Part shown: one piece after another, positions 1-9,266 of the stretch
Layout of the letters: each line of letters opens with the position of its first letter
Numbering within the stretch: the stretch's first letter is position 1
Assembly: GCF_000943565.1 (NCBI RefSeq)
Contig: NZ_JTDW01000007.1
Coordinates: 181,018 to 245,017 of the forward strand
Direction of reading: 5' to 3'
Origin: Neotamlana sedimentorum
GTDB lineage: Bacteria > Bacteroidota > Bacteroidia > Flavobacteriales > Flavobacteriaceae
Length of the DNA: 64,000 bases
The notes under the pieces: generated by a model
Told to the model about the DNA's origin: nothing
Databases searched by the model: none
What the model saw: only the letters and a program-made list of their open reading frames with translations
Program-made: the position numbers and the translations under genes

Positions 1-1
1 T

Positions 2-898
2 GGCTCTACATTTAAACCTTTTGTTTATACCGCAGCCATTGAAAACGGCATGAAACCATGCACTTATTTTTCACTTTCTGAGGTTACTTATAAAAATTAC
101 GATAATTGGACGCCTAGTAATTCTGGTAGCAAAGAAGAAGATCCGTACATAAACTACACCCTAGAAAAAGCCTTAAGCAACTCTATAAACACAATTGCCG
201 TTAAAGTTTTTAACGAAGTTGGTATTCCTAAAGTTATTAATCAAGTTAAAAAATTAGGCATTACTAAAACGCTTCCAGAAGAACCTTCGTTAGCGCTTGG
301 CGTTGCCGAAATTAATTTAAAAGAATTAACCGGAGCTTACGCTAGTTATTTAAACAACGGACACAGTGTTAAACCCTATGCCATAACCAGAATTGAAGAT
401 AAACATGGTAATTTAATTGCTGAGTTTAAACCAGAAATTAATAAAAGTGAAGCTTTTAGCGACTACACAAAAGAAGTCATGTTAGAAATAATGAAAGCTA
501 CAGTAAACTCTGGAACTGCATCGCGATTACGAAACACTTATGGTTTAACAAACGATATTGCTGGTAAGACAGGAACTACACAAAACAATAAAGATGGTTG
601 GTTTGTTGGCTTAACACCTAATTTGGTTACTGTAACTTGGGTTGGAAACGACAACCATAGCATTGGTTTTAAAAGTACAGGCTTAGGTCAAGGCGCTAAT
701 TCGGCCTTACCAATTTTTGCAAAATTCTATCAAAAATTAAATGCAAATACCGAATTTAATTCTATTACTAAAAGTAGATTTAATAAACCAGATTCTAAAG
801 TTATAGAAGATTTAAACTGCGAACCAGAAAAACGAGATGGCTTTTTAAAACGATTATTTGGTAAGAAAAATAAAATTAAGAATTTTAAAGTAGAATAA
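2..898 (+). CDS. Penicillin-binding protein 1A, C-terminal part (5' truncated by window edge)
   Basis: This is the transpeptidase end of a class A penicillin-binding protein, which cross-links peptidoglycan on the outer face of the inner membrane. The frame is open from base 2, so the gene begins outside the window; the first ATG at 50 is internal. Visible residues 2-5 are S-T-F-K, the SxxK motif with the acylated serine. S-I-N (about 61-63) is the SxN motif and K-T-G (about 189-191) is the third catalytic motif, followed by the typical DGWFVG stretch. The glycosyltransferase domain expected upstream is not visible. A basic tail ends the protein. Confidence 0.93.
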   Translation, partial: GSTFKPFVYTAAIENGMKPCTYFSLSEVTYKNYDNWTPSNSGSKEEDPYINYTLEKALSNSINTIAVKVFNEVGIPKVINQVKKLGITKTLPEEPSLALGVAEINLKELTGAYASYLNNGHSVKPYAITRIEDKHGNLIAEFKPEINKSEAFSDYTKEVMLEIMKATVNSGTASRLRNTYGLTNDIAGKTGTTQNNKDGWFVGLTPNLVTVTWVGNDNHSIGFKSTGLGQGANSALPIFAKFYQKLNANTEFNSITKSRFNKPDSKVIEDLNCEPEKRDGFLKRLFGKKNKIKNFKVE

Positions 899-902
899 AA
901 AA

Positions 903-934
903 AGACTCATCAGGTATTGAAACCTAATGAGTCT
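903..934 (-). terminator. Terminator for the DUF3078 gene
   Basis: A stem of two 8-base arms (AGACTCAT / ATGAGTCT) continued by AGGT/ACCT with one internal mismatch. Read on the minus strand it is followed by a run of seven T. It lies just past the end of the minus-strand gene at 960 and may also stop readthrough from the plus-strand PBP gene, although no T run follows on that strand. Confidence 0.8.
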
Positions 935-959
935 AAATTACATACTATCTATATTATAA

Positions 960-1889
960 TTAGAATTTATAGCTTAATCCTAAAGTCCAATACGTCTGTA
1001 AATCATTATCAACATCATCAAAACCAGTTGCAGTTGCAGGGTCTTGGGCTAAGGCATAGTTTAAAGCCTCTTGTTTATTGCTGCGTAAACCAAAATCGAA
1101 ACCAACGCCAATCATTTTCCATAAGGTATAGCTAAATGAGTTAGTCCAAGTTAAGTTCGATAAATCACTCGATTTATAACTTTGAAACATCGACAGGTTT
1201 GTTTTAAATCCAATAGCACCAAGTTGTCTTGTATAATCTGCTACAATTTTAGCACCCATAGACGACTCAAAAACGGCATCGTTATCGGCAAAAACAAAGT
1301 TGTAGTTTAACGGATGCACAACAACAATTAAGTTTGTAATTGGAGTCCAAGTAGCACCAATACCAAGATCTAAATATCCAGGATCGTTAAAATTGTTTAA
1401 TATCGTTGTCCTATATTCCATTAAAGCTGAGGCTGCTATTTTTTTTGTTAAGTTTCTACCGTATAATGAGGTTATATTAAATACATCGGTAGTTGGCTCA
1501 AAACTATCATCTGCATCGGTACCGTTATCTTTATCATCTAACTTTACCCAACTTAAATTTGTATTTAAAGAGTTTCTCCAGAAAAACTTATCTTCAATTA
1601 AATTAGCAAAAGCATTAAACGTAAACCCAATATTACCAGAATTATTGTTTGGTTTATCTTGAGCATACCAGTTATTAAAGCTAGAAAGTGATCCTCCAAT
1701 TGTACCAAAAGCACCTATTTTCCATCCTGGTAAGGCATCTATTTGGGCTTGAATAGCATTAGCTTCGCCTTGAGCTTTATCTGCTATGGCTTGTTTCTCT
1801 GCTTTTTGCGCTTGTAACTCTTCTTTAGTTTGTGCGTTTAATGAGACAACTCCTAATAAAAGAAGTGCTAGTAAAAGTGTTTTTTTCAT
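960..1889 (-). CDS. DUF3078 outer-membrane beta-barrel protein
   Basis: The 309-residue protein has a clear signal peptide (about residues 1-20, ending LNAQ), then a short charged helical stretch rich in K, E, Q and A (about 21-50), then a body of alternating aromatic/polar strands ending in F, as in an outer-membrane barrel. The pattern matches the DUF3078 family of Bacteroidota, whose role is not known to me. It is the last gene of the minus-strand series that begins with sufA. A TATATTTG box lies at 1915-1922 on the minus strand, so it probably also has its own promoter. Confidence 0.8.
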   Translation of the reverse strand: MKKTLLLALLLLGVVSLNAQTKEELQAQKAEKQAIADKAQGEANAIQAQIDALPGWKIGAFGTIGGSLSSFNNWYAQDKPNNNSGNIGFTFNAFANLIEDKFFWRNSLNTNLSWVKLDDKDNGTDADDSFEPTTDVFNITSLYGRNLTKKIAASALMEYRTTILNNFNDPGYLDLGIGATWTPITNLIVVVHPLNYNFVFADNDAVFESSMGAKIVADYTRQLGAIGFKTNLSMFQSYKSSDLSNLTWTNSFSYTLWKMIGVGFDFGLRSNKQEALNYALAQDPATATGFDDVDNDLQTYWTLGLSYKF

Positions 1890-1960
1890 TTTTAATTATT
1901 TATTTTTTCTTTTGCAAATATACGGTTATGACCCTGTGTTTAGTTTAGAGTCACTAAATT

Positions 1961-2470
1961 TTAGGACTTTTTTTTGAAAAGTGGCACCGAAGAACATGCT
2001 TCGCCATACATTATAGACTTAGCTACTATTTTTACTTTATTGGCAAGCATTATGTAAGCGTTTTGCGGCACTGGCTTTTTAGAACAACCTTTAATAATTA
2101 CAGGTTTACCTACACATTCCGAAACATCTAAATCGTTTATAATGTCTTGGTAAATTGAAGTTTCTAAAACTTCTAAATCGCCTACAATTGTTTTTTTTGC
2201 GTAAGACTCTAAGTTCAAACTTAACAACATATATGCCCAACCAGGAATTATAGCATCGCTACTACAAGTAAGCGCCACATAATTACCTTGGTATTGCGCC
2301 CAATTGTGTTCGCTTACCTGTGTTCTAAAATCTTTTTCTCGAAGCACAAAACCTTCAAAAAGCCAATCTTTTATATCGAAAAGAACACGTTTTCCTTCAG
2401 GATAAAAATCCTCTAAATCTAGTGTAACCAGTTTACTATTCGCAACGCGATTTATAATTTCATCTGCCAT
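1961..2470 (-). CDS. DUF2480 family protein
   Basis: A soluble protein of about 169 residues that starts MADEIINRV. An ATG three codons upstream (2479) is possible, but the MADEI start is the one I expect for the family. It carries conserved-looking Cys residues (CSS, SECVGK, KGCSKK, GEACSS), no signal peptide and no membrane segment. DUF2480 proteins are small conserved proteins of Bacteroidota found near suf genes; their biochemical role is unknown to me. It starts about 20 bases after the ABC transporter gene ends, so cotranscription is likely. The Cys pattern and its neighbours are compatible with an Fe-S-linked role, which is inference. Confidence 0.75.
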   Translation of the reverse strand: MADEIINRVANSKLVTLDLEDFYPEGKRVLFDIKDWLFEGFVLREKDFRTQVSEHNWAQYQGNYVALTCSSDAIIPGWAYMLLSLNLESYAKKTIVGDLEVLETSIYQDIINDLDVSECVGKPVIIKGCSKKPVPQNAYIMLANKVKIVAKSIMYGEACSSVPLFKKKS

Positions 2471-2488
2471 AATATGCATTATTTTTTG

Positions 2489-4330
2489 TTATTGATAACC
2501 TTCTGCCTGAAGGGAAAAGAGCTCAGAATATAACGTTTTGTTCTGCATTAACTCTTCGTGAGTTCCAATTTCTAAAACTTTACCGTCTTGTAAAACCAAA
2601 ATTCTATCGGCTTGTCTTACGGTACTAAATCTATGTGAAATAATAATACTTGTTTTACTTTCTGTAAGCCCAATAAATCGCCCAAACACTTCACTTTCGG
2701 CTTTCGCATCTAGCGCCGATGTTGGTTCGTCTAAAATAATAACTTCGGCATCTTTCATGTAAGCTCGCGCCAAAGCCACCTTTTGCCATTGCCCGCCAGA
2801 AAGCTCTTGCCCATTAGAAAAACGTTTACCTAAACGTTGGTTGTATCCATATTTTAATTCGCTAACAACACCACTCGCCAAACTTAATTCGGCCGCATTT
2901 TCAATTTTTAATTGATTTTCTAATTCTGTAATACTTCCAATGGCTATATTTTCTTTTACAGTAAATTCATACTTAAAAAAGTCTTGAAAAATCACTCCAA
3001 AAAAAGCTTGATATTCCGATTTTTTGTAACGATTTATATTGATGCCGTCTAATAAAATTTCTCCTGAAGTTGGCTCGTAAAAACGCAACAACAACTTTGT
3101 TAATGTTGTTTTTCCAGCTCCGTTTTGGCCAACAAAAGCCATTTTTTCGCCTGCTTTAAGTGTGAAATTAATCCCTTTTAAAATATCTTTTTCAGATTCG
3201 GGATAATGAAAATAAACATCTTTAAACTCGAAACCTTGTTTAATCTCTTTTGGCAAAGACAAATCTTCATTAGTTTCTGGTTTCACCGAAATATCTACAA
3301 AATCGAAATAATCTTTTAAATAAAGTGCGCTTTCTGCTATGCGTGTAAATTTGGAGAAGAACTCTTGTAAATTCTTCATTAGTCGATTAAACGACCCCGA
3401 TAAAAAAGTTAATTCACCTAAAGTTATTGCTCCCGAAAGCACACGGTAAATTATAAAAACATAAGCACCATAATAACTTAACGAACCTAATACGTTAAAC
3501 AGAAAACCTAATGCCGATCGTTTTACGGCTAATTTTTTATTGAGTTCAAAATATTCTTCCGAAAGATTTTTAAAACGATTTACAACAAAGTCGGTTAAAT
3601 TAAAAAGCTTGATTTCTTTAGCCGTTTTATCGTTAGCTCCAATAAAACGCAGATAATCTAGTTCGCGTCGTTCTGATGTCCAACTTCTAGCCAAAGAATA
3701 TTGCTGTTGGCTAAAACGAATTTCGTTAATAAACGAAGGAATTATACTTAAAACCAGTAAAATAATTAAATAAGGATCGAAAATTACTAAACCAGCAACT
3801 AATGTTGCTATAGAAATGGCGCTTTGTAATTGCCCCAAAACGTTCGACATTAAACCTACACGCCCCGTAGTTTGGGTTCTGGCTCGTTCTAGCTTATCGT
3901 AAAACTCGGCGTCTTCTAATAAACTAATATTTATTTGGTTGGTTTTTCGAATAATAGTTACCGAAGTAGCAATATTGTATTGGTCGCCCAATAAACCGTC
4001 TGTAAGTGATACGGCTCTACTTATTAAATCGGAAAGAATTACTAGCCCAAACTCTAAACCAACATAGGTCCAAAGCTGGGTATAGTCTGTAACTTCCAAG
4101 GAAACTTGGTAAATAATTTCATCAATAATTAATTTACCAACCCATAAAATAATAACAGGTAATAACGCGGCTATTAGCCTGCAAAATGCGGTAAGCAAAA
4201 ATAGGGTTTTATTAACGTTCCAGATTTCTTTAAAAAAACGTGGAATGTAAAATAAGGCGTTAAAAGATGTTTTTAAATCAACCTGTTTTCTTTTACTATC
4301 TTTAAACGACTTTGGCCTGCGATTTACCAT
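2489..4330 (-). CDS. ABC transporter, fused permease and ATPase (exporter type)
   Basis: A 613-residue half-transporter of the type-1 exporter fold. Hydrophobic segments over residues about 35-330 form the six-helix permease. The ATPase domain follows, with Walker A GQNGAGKTT (about 400), signature LSGGQ (about 505), Walker B VIILDEP (about 527) and the H-loop histidine in SHRFSTVR (about 558). It would work as a homodimer in the inner membrane. The substrate cannot be read from sequence; lipid or peptide export is typical. It follows the DUF59 gene by 10 bases, so it may share the suf transcript, though a link to Fe-S assembly is unproven. Confidence 0.9.
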   Translation of the reverse strand: MVNRRPKSFKDSKRKQVDLKTSFNALFYIPRFFKEIWNVNKTLFLLTAFCRLIAALLPVIILWVGKLIIDEIIYQVSLEVTDYTQLWTYVGLEFGLVILSDLISRAVSLTDGLLGDQYNIATSVTIIRKTNQINISLLEDAEFYDKLERARTQTTGRVGLMSNVLGQLQSAISIATLVAGLVIFDPYLIILLVLSIIPSFINEIRFSQQQYSLARSWTSERRELDYLRFIGANDKTAKEIKLFNLTDFVVNRFKNLSEEYFELNKKLAVKRSALGFLFNVLGSLSYYGAYVFIIYRVLSGAITLGELTFLSGSFNRLMKNLQEFFSKFTRIAESALYLKDYFDFVDISVKPETNEDLSLPKEIKQGFEFKDVYFHYPESEKDILKGINFTLKAGEKMAFVGQNGAGKTTLTKLLLRFYEPTSGEILLDGININRYKKSEYQAFFGVIFQDFFKYEFTVKENIAIGSITELENQLKIENAAELSLASGVVSELKYGYNQRLGKRFSNGQELSGGQWQKVALARAYMKDAEVIILDEPTSALDAKAESEVFGRFIGLTESKTSIIISHRFSTVRQADRILVLQDGKVLEIGTHEELMQNKTLYSELFSLQAEGYQ

Positions 4331-4340
4331 GCCTTAAATT

Positions 4341-4667
4341 TTAAAGCATCCCTAAGCCTAATTTGGCTTCTTCGCTCATAAGCTCTTGAGTCCATGGCGG
4401 GTCGAAAGTTATTTCTACCTCGGCATTGTTAACTGCATTTATCGATTTTACTTTCTCTTCAACCTCAAGCGGAAGCGTTTCTGCAACAGGACAGTTTGGC
4501 GTTGTTAAGGTCATTAAAATTTTTACATCACGATCTTCATTTACAAATACATCGTAAATTAAGCCTAATTCATAAATATCTACAGGTATTTCTGGATCGA
4601 AAATGGTTTTTAAAACGGCTACTATTTTTTCACCTAATTCTTCAGTATTTATTGTTGAATCACTCAT
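4341..4667 (-). CDS. SUF-associated DUF59/MIP18-type protein (SufT/PaaD-like)
   Basis: The 108-residue protein consists almost entirely of a DUF59 domain, with the family hallmarks DPEIPVDIYELGLIY (about 24-38) and the reactive-cysteine stretch TTPNCPVAE (about 55-63). In Bacteroidota this protein sits at the end of suf operons and is taken to help Fe-S cluster assembly or delivery to targets. It follows sufE by about 90 bases with a weak terminator-like hairpin between them, and is closely followed by the ABC exporter gene. Confidence 0.88.
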   Translation of the reverse strand: MSDSTINTEELGEKIVAVLKTIFDPEIPVDIYELGLIYDVFVNEDRDVKILMTLTTPNCPVAETLPLEVEEKVKSINAVNNAEVEITFDPPWTQELMSEEAKLGLGML

Positions 4668-4720
4668 TTTTTTGTGTTTAAAAATCTACTATTTAATTAA
4701 AAATAATAAAATTGTTATTA

Positions 4721-4743
4721 AAAAAATCCTGTTTTGGCAGGAA
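4721..4743 (-). terminator. Weak terminator-like hairpin between sufE and the DUF59 gene
   Basis: A short stem (TCCTG / CAGGA, loop about six bases) that on the minus strand is followed by seven T. The stem is short, so partial readthrough into the DUF59 and ABC genes is more likely than full termination. Confidence 0.45.
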
Positions 4744-4756
4744 TAACAAACTGTTT

Positions 4757-5212
4757 TTACAGTTGTGTTTGGTATGCAATAGCATACATTTTTAATTGTT
4801 TTACCATACTAACCAAACCATTGGCGCGGGTTGGCGACAAGTGTTCTTTAAGTCCAATTTTATCAATAAAATCGGTATTGGCTTCAATAATATCTTTTGG
4901 GTGTTGGCTTGAAAACACTCGAATTAAAATAGCAATAATACCTTTGGTTATAATGGCATCGCTATCGGCTGTAAAAACTACTTTATCGGTGTCCATTTCG
5001 GCATGAACCCAAACTTTACTTTGGCATCCTTTTATAATATTATCATCGGTTTTATACTGGTCGTCAATTAAGGGTAAATCTTTCCCTAAATCAATCATAT
5101 ATTGGTAACGTTCTTCCCAATCTTCAAACATTGAGAACTCGTCTATTATTTCGTTTTGAATATCTTCTATCGTCACTATTTCAATTGTTTTAATAGTTGA
5201 ATTTTTTATCAA
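4757..5212 (-). CDS. sufE: SufE, sulfur acceptor for SufS
   Basis: SufE takes persulfide sulfur from the cysteine desulfurase SufS and passes it to the SufBCD scaffold in the cytoplasm. The protein shows the family core: IQNEIIDEFSMFEDW near the start, the RYQYMIDLGK stretch, and KGCQSKVWV with the acceptor Cys at residue 63. The ATG at 5212 gives 151 residues, about a dozen more than usual. An in-frame GTG (MTIEDIQ start, about 5176) would give the usual length, so the start is uncertain. A TACTTTTG box at 5269-5276 (minus) suggests an internal promoter. Confidence 0.93.
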   Translation of the reverse strand: MIKNSTIKTIEIVTIEDIQNEIIDEFSMFEDWEERYQYMIDLGKDLPLIDDQYKTDDNIIKGCQSKVWVHAEMDTDKVVFTADSDAIITKGIIAILIRVFSSQHPKDIIEANTDFIDKIGLKEHLSPTRANGLVSMVKQLKMYAIAYQTQL

Positions 5213-5291
5213 GTCTTGATAATGAAAAGCTTCGGTTGGCGCTCAACCTAACAACATAAATTTATATACAAAAGTACAATAAGAATTATTG

Positions 5292-6080
5292 CTATTCAAT
5301 GTTTTCTGAAAGAGATAAGATTTCTTTAACAAGATTAGCAATTTCTTTAGGCGGATTACCATGATCGAAGGCTGAAGACTCGTAAGTTTTACCGTTTTTA
5401 GTAATTGTTAATTGAGCCAGAGCTGCACCATCGAAAGCATACTTTTTACTGGGTGCATTAATTTCTGAAAGCTCATTTAATTGAAGCTGATTTAGCAAAG
5501 TCTCTACCTGCTGCCAAGTAGCTTTGTCACACGCTTTTTTTATGGCTGTCCCGCCACGTTTTTGTACGGTTGCAATTTGATTTTCATCTACAATTACTTC
5601 TTTAAAAAAACCTCTAGATGATGCTGTGTATGCGATTGTAAGTTTAGCGTCGTTTACTGCCGATAATAATAAATCACTACCACTAAACACAGAAAAACCA
5701 GTAGCTGTAAATGTTATCGCATCGGCGTTATTTAATGCTTTTAACAACGCATTTTCGGTAGCTACCAAAGCTGGACGACACATGCGTTTTGTTGATGCCA
5801 TTTTACCAAATTTTAAGGTCGATTCATTTAAACTAAACGTACCAAAAAAACGATTACAACCCGAAAAACCGAATACTTTTTGCGTTTCTTTATCAAAATT
5901 AATTTTTAGATTAAAACTTGAAACATCGTCGCCGTGAAGCCTATTAATAGTATAATCGCCGTGTAATTCAGGATTTATTGAGGCATTTTGGTTTTCATTA
6001 ATTTGCATCGTTTTTGGGTTTGTAACATCGCCACCGCATTTAAGTAAAACCAGAGCGAAAGCAAGTAATATACTTTTCAT
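5292..6080 (-). CDS. META-domain (HslJ-like) secreted protein inside the suf cluster
   Basis: The 262-residue protein has an N-terminal export signal followed by Cys in LLKCGGD. The lysine just before the Cys is unusual for a lipobox, so lipidation is uncertain. Residues about 40-150 form a META domain: GDYTINRLHG, then FGFSGCNRFFGTF, then MASTKRMC, the standard order for HslJ-like proteins. The rest (about 150-262) is a second domain I do not recognise. Genes of this kind are commonly found between sufS and sufE in flavobacteria, but no Fe-S function is established to my knowledge. Confidence 0.8.
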   Translation of the reverse strand: MKSILLAFALVLLKCGGDVTNPKTMQINENQNASINPELHGDYTINRLHGDDVSSFNLKINFDKETQKVFGFSGCNRFFGTFSLNESTLKFGKMASTKRMCRPALVATENALLKALNNADAITFTATGFSVFSGSDLLLSAVNDAKLTIAYTASSRGFFKEVIVDENQIATVQKRGGTAIKKACDKATWQQVETLLNQLQLNELSEINAPSKKYAFDGAALAQLTITKNGKTYESSAFDHGNPPKEIANLVKEILSLSENIE

Positions 6081-6135
6081 AATTTTTTATTATTTATTCT
6101 GAAATACTTAATACAAAAAGAAAGCCAAACTTAAT

Positions 6136-7350
6136 TTAGCTCAACATCATTTTTGCTTTTTTAACGCCTTCAACCAAAACATCGATTTCGGCTTTTGTGT
6201 TGTAGAATGCAAATGATGCACGCACGGTTCCAGGAATTTTAAAATAATCCATTATGGGTTGAGCGCAGTGGTGACCAGTACGAACGGCAACCCCTAATTT
6301 ATCGAGAATAGTACCAACATCGTATGGATGAATACCTTCTAAATTAAATGAAATCACCGATGTTTTACGTTCTGAAGTACCGTATATTTTTAAACCTTCT
6401 ATTTCTAAAAGTTTTTCTGTAGCATATTCTAAAAGTTCATGCTCGTATGAAGCAATGGCATCGAAACCTACGGCATTCATATAATCGATGGCTGTACCAA
6501 AGGCTATGCCACCACAAATATTTGGTGTTCCTGCTTCAAACTTATGTGGTAAAGCTGCATAGGTAGTTTTTTCGAACGTGACTTCGGCAATCATTTCTCC
6601 TCCACCTTGATATGGTGGCAATTTGTTAAGCCATTCTTCTTTACCATACAATACGCCAACACCTGTTGGGCCACACATTTTGTGGGCTGAAACTACATAA
6701 AAATCGACATCTAACGCTTGAACATCTGGTTTAATATGTGGGCTAGATTGTGCGCCATCAACTAAAACAGCTGCCCCAACCTCGTGTGCTTTTTTTATAA
6801 TATGTTCTATAGGATTTATTGTTCCTAAAGCATTTGAAATATGATTTACAAAAACAAGTTTTGTATTCTGGTTTAATAACGTTTCGAACAACTTAATTTC
6901 CAACTCACCATTTTGGTTCATTGGTATTACTTTTAAACTGGCTCCTGTACGCTCGCAAAGCATTTGCCAAGGTACTATATTACTATGATGCTCTAAAGCT
7001 GACACTATAATTTCGTCGCCCTTTTTTAAGAGTGCAGAAAACCCGTTGGCTACTAAATTTATACCATGTGTAGTTCCTGAAGTATAAATTATTTCGTGGG
7101 CATGCTTAGCGTTAAAATGTGCTTGTATTTTATATCGTGCTTGCTCGTATAAATCGGTTGCTTCTTGGCTTAAAGCATGCACACCACGATGTATATTAGC
7201 ATTGTAGTTTGAGTAATAATCTACAATTACATCTATAACTTGCTGTGGCGTTTGCGATGTTGCTGCATTATCGAAATACACCAAAGGTTTACCGTTTACT
7301 TGTCTGGACAGTATTGGGAAATCTTTTCGTATATTTTCTACTTTAAACAT
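6136..7350 (-). CDS. sufS: SufS cysteine desulfurase
   Basis: A PLP enzyme that converts cysteine to alanine and holds the sulfur as a persulfide for SufE. The 404-residue length fits the group II (SufS/CsdA) class. Lys224 in SAHKMCG is the predicted PLP lysine. RTGHHCAQP contains the active-site Cys362. The DNAATSQTP start and the EHHSNIVPW stretch are also characteristic. It lies between sufD and the META gene, with a 114-base gap to sufD that holds a hairpin repeat. Confidence 0.96.
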   Translation of the reverse strand: MFKVENIRKDFPILSRQVNGKPLVYFDNAATSQTPQQVIDVIVDYYSNYNANIHRGVHALSQEATDLYEQARYKIQAHFNAKHAHEIIYTSGTTHGINLVANGFSALLKKGDEIIVSALEHHSNIVPWQMLCERTGASLKVIPMNQNGELEIKLFETLLNQNTKLVFVNHISNALGTINPIEHIIKKAHEVGAAVLVDGAQSSPHIKPDVQALDVDFYVVSAHKMCGPTGVGVLYGKEEWLNKLPPYQGGGEMIAEVTFEKTTYAALPHKFEAGTPNICGGIAFGTAIDYMNAVGFDAIASYEHELLEYATEKLLEIEGLKIYGTSERKTSVISFNLEGIHPYDVGTILDKLGVAVRTGHHCAQPIMDYFKIPGTVRASFAFYNTKAEIDVLVEGVKKAKMMLS

Positions 7351-7382
7351 GATGTTGTGTTTAGCCCCGATTGAGGCATTTG

Positions 7383-7433
7383 TTGAAGCTCGCCCGATAG
7401 GGAAGCGACTGCCGAAAGCGAGATTAGCTTCAA
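7383..7433. repeat. Hairpin-forming intergenic element between sufD and sufS
   Basis: TTGAAGCT (7383-7390) and AGCTTCAA (7426-7433) are perfect inverted arms around a GC-richer core (CCCGATAGGGAAGCG and GCCGAAAGCGAG). The base composition differs sharply from the surrounding AT-rich spacer. It resembles small dispersed elements I associate with flavobacterial intergenic regions, but that is from memory. It lies inside the suf transcript and could influence transcript processing or differential expression. Confidence 0.55.
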
Positions 7434-7464
7434 AAAAAATTAAATACTAAAAATGCTTTTAAGA

Positions 7465-8778
7465 CTATAAATCGAAACCTAAACTTACTCCTAATTTATC
7501 GGCTATAATTTTTGTAATGCGTTGTTTTAATTCTGGTATTTTTACCGAGCTTAATACATCGTTACTAAATGCAAACATTAATAATGCTTTGGCTTCTTTT
7601 TTAGGAATACCGCGCGATTGCATGTAAAACATAGCACTTTCGTCTAACTGACCAATAGTACAACCGTGTGAACATTTTACATCGTCTGCAAAAATTTCTA
7701 GTTGTGGCTTGGTATTAATAGTAGCTTTATCGCTTACTAAAATGTTATTGTTGGCTTGAAATGCATTTGTTTTTTGCGCTTCTTTTTCTACAACAACTTT
7801 ACCGTTAAAAACACCTGTTGAGTTTTCGTTAAAAATACCTTTATAGTCTTGATGACTTTCGCAATTTGGCTCGATATGATGCACTAGCGTATTATGGTCT
7901 ACATGTTGTTTGTTTCCAATAATAGTTACACCTTTTAGTGTAGAATCGATACCCTCTCCATTTTGATAAAAATTAAGGTTGTTACGTGTTAACTTACCTC
8001 CAAAAGAGAATGTGTGTACAGATGCTAAACTACTTTGCTTTTGCTTAATAAACGTATTGTCTATTAACGATGCATTGGTGTTATCGTTTTGTATTTTGTA
8101 ATAATCTACAATAGCACGTTTTGCTGCAAAAATTTCTGTTACGCTATTAGTTAATATCGGATTATTGGTTAAACTTTGGTGACGTTCTATAATTTGAACA
8201 TGCGAATTCTCGTCTACAACAATTAAATTACGAGGTTGCAACATAATTGCTGCTTCGTTACCTGTTGAGAAGTGTATTATTTGAATTGGTTTTTCTACCA
8301 ATTTATTTTTTGGAATATGGATGTATGCGCCTTCACTTGAAAATGCCGTGTTTAAAGCTGATAAGCTATCGCTTTCTGCGGCTTTATTAAAATAATTTTC
8401 TATAACCAAACGATATTTTGGTTTACATAATGCTGACGACATTAGGCAAACATCGATACCTTCGTGTGTGGTTTGTGATAGGTGCGATGAATATTTACCA
8501 TCTATAAATACAATTTTATAAGTATCTATATCGTGAATAAAATATTTTTTTACATCGTTATATTCTAAAGCGGTTTCTTGTTTTGGAAAAACGCAATAGT
8601 CTTCGCTTAAAACTTTGTTTAAAGAGGTGTATTTCCAGGCTTCATCTTTTTTACTAGGAAAGCCTTTTTCTTGAAATACTTTTATAGCATCGTTTCGTAA
8701 ATTATTCACATATGATCCCATATCTGAACGGTCTTCGAATACTAAATGCGATGATAGTAATTTGTCTTTTAAATCCAT
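7465..8778 (-). CDS. sufD: SufD, scaffold subunit of SufBCD
   Basis: SufD pairs with SufB and the ATPase SufC to build Fe-S clusters. The 437-residue protein has a variable N-terminal half and the family beta-helix C-terminal half. The diagnostic region is KCSHGCTIGQLDE followed by FYMQSRGI and EAKALLMFAF near the C-terminus. It starts just before a small four-helix-bundle gene which separates it from sufC. Confidence 0.95.
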   Translation of the reverse strand: MDLKDKLLSSHLVFEDRSDMGSYVNNLRNDAIKVFQEKGFPSKKDEAWKYTSLNKVLSEDYCVFPKQETALEYNDVKKYFIHDIDTYKIVFIDGKYSSHLSQTTHEGIDVCLMSSALCKPKYRLVIENYFNKAAESDSLSALNTAFSSEGAYIHIPKNKLVEKPIQIIHFSTGNEAAIMLQPRNLIVVDENSHVQIIERHQSLTNNPILTNSVTEIFAAKRAIVDYYKIQNDNTNASLIDNTFIKQKQSSLASVHTFSFGGKLTRNNLNFYQNGEGIDSTLKGVTIIGNKQHVDHNTLVHHIEPNCESHQDYKGIFNENSTGVFNGKVVVEKEAQKTNAFQANNNILVSDKATINTKPQLEIFADDVKCSHGCTIGQLDESAMFYMQSRGIPKKEAKALLMFAFSNDVLSSVKIPELKQRITKIIADKLGVSLGFDL

Positions 8779-8839
8779 TTTTTTTATTGTTTCAAGTTTC
8801 TTGTTTAAGGTTTTAAGTTTATCACTCTTGCCCTAAACA

Positions 8840-9229
8840 TTATCTGAACTTGTTCCCCTTAAAATCTTTTTTATTTAGATAAGATATGAACGCCGATATT
8901 CGTTTGCTGAGTTGTTCATATTCATTCACTAAATTTTCTAGTTTTTCTTCTGAAATATATTCAGAATCAAAAACACGATATAATTGCGATCTGGTTTCTC
9001 CAGCCGAACCTTTTGCTATAGATAGAAATTGTCTAAATTCTAAATTTCCATCACGCTCAAAACCTTCGGCAATGTTATCCATTACGGAACCAGAAGAACC
9101 TTTTATTTGATCTTTAAGTTTAAAGTCATTTTTTAAATCTGAATTTTTAGAAATGGTAATTATTACTTTAGAAAGACGTCTAGCTTCTTTCCATATTTCT
9201 AAATCTTCAAAATGCGTTATAGTCGCCAT
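8840..9229 (-). CDS. Four-helix-bundle protein (S23-like family) inserted between sufC and sufD
   Basis: The 129-residue, mostly helical protein shows the family signature: [14 protein letters not shown] at the N-terminus, [16 protein letters not shown] in the middle and [19 protein letters not shown] after it. Relatives were first seen as ORFs in intervening sequences of 23S rRNA and are scattered in Bacteroidota chromosomes. A pentameric bundle is known for the family, but no clear function. Nothing links it to Fe-S chemistry; its location between sufC and sufD looks like an insertion that keeps the operon readable. Confidence 0.88.
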   Translation of the reverse strand: MATITHFEDLEIWKEARRLSKVIITISKNSDLKNDFKLKDQIKGSSGSVMDNIAEGFERDGNLEFRQFLSIAKGSAGETRSQLYRVFDSEYISEEKLENLVNEYEQLSKRISAFISYLNKKDFKGNKFR

Positions 9230-9266
9230 TAACTTTAAACCTTGAACTTTAAACTACAATAATTGG

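Noticed and set aside
917..1135. Plus-strand frame after the PBP gene
   Set aside because: It lies opposite the DUF3078 gene and across the terminator; composition is that of an antisense frame.
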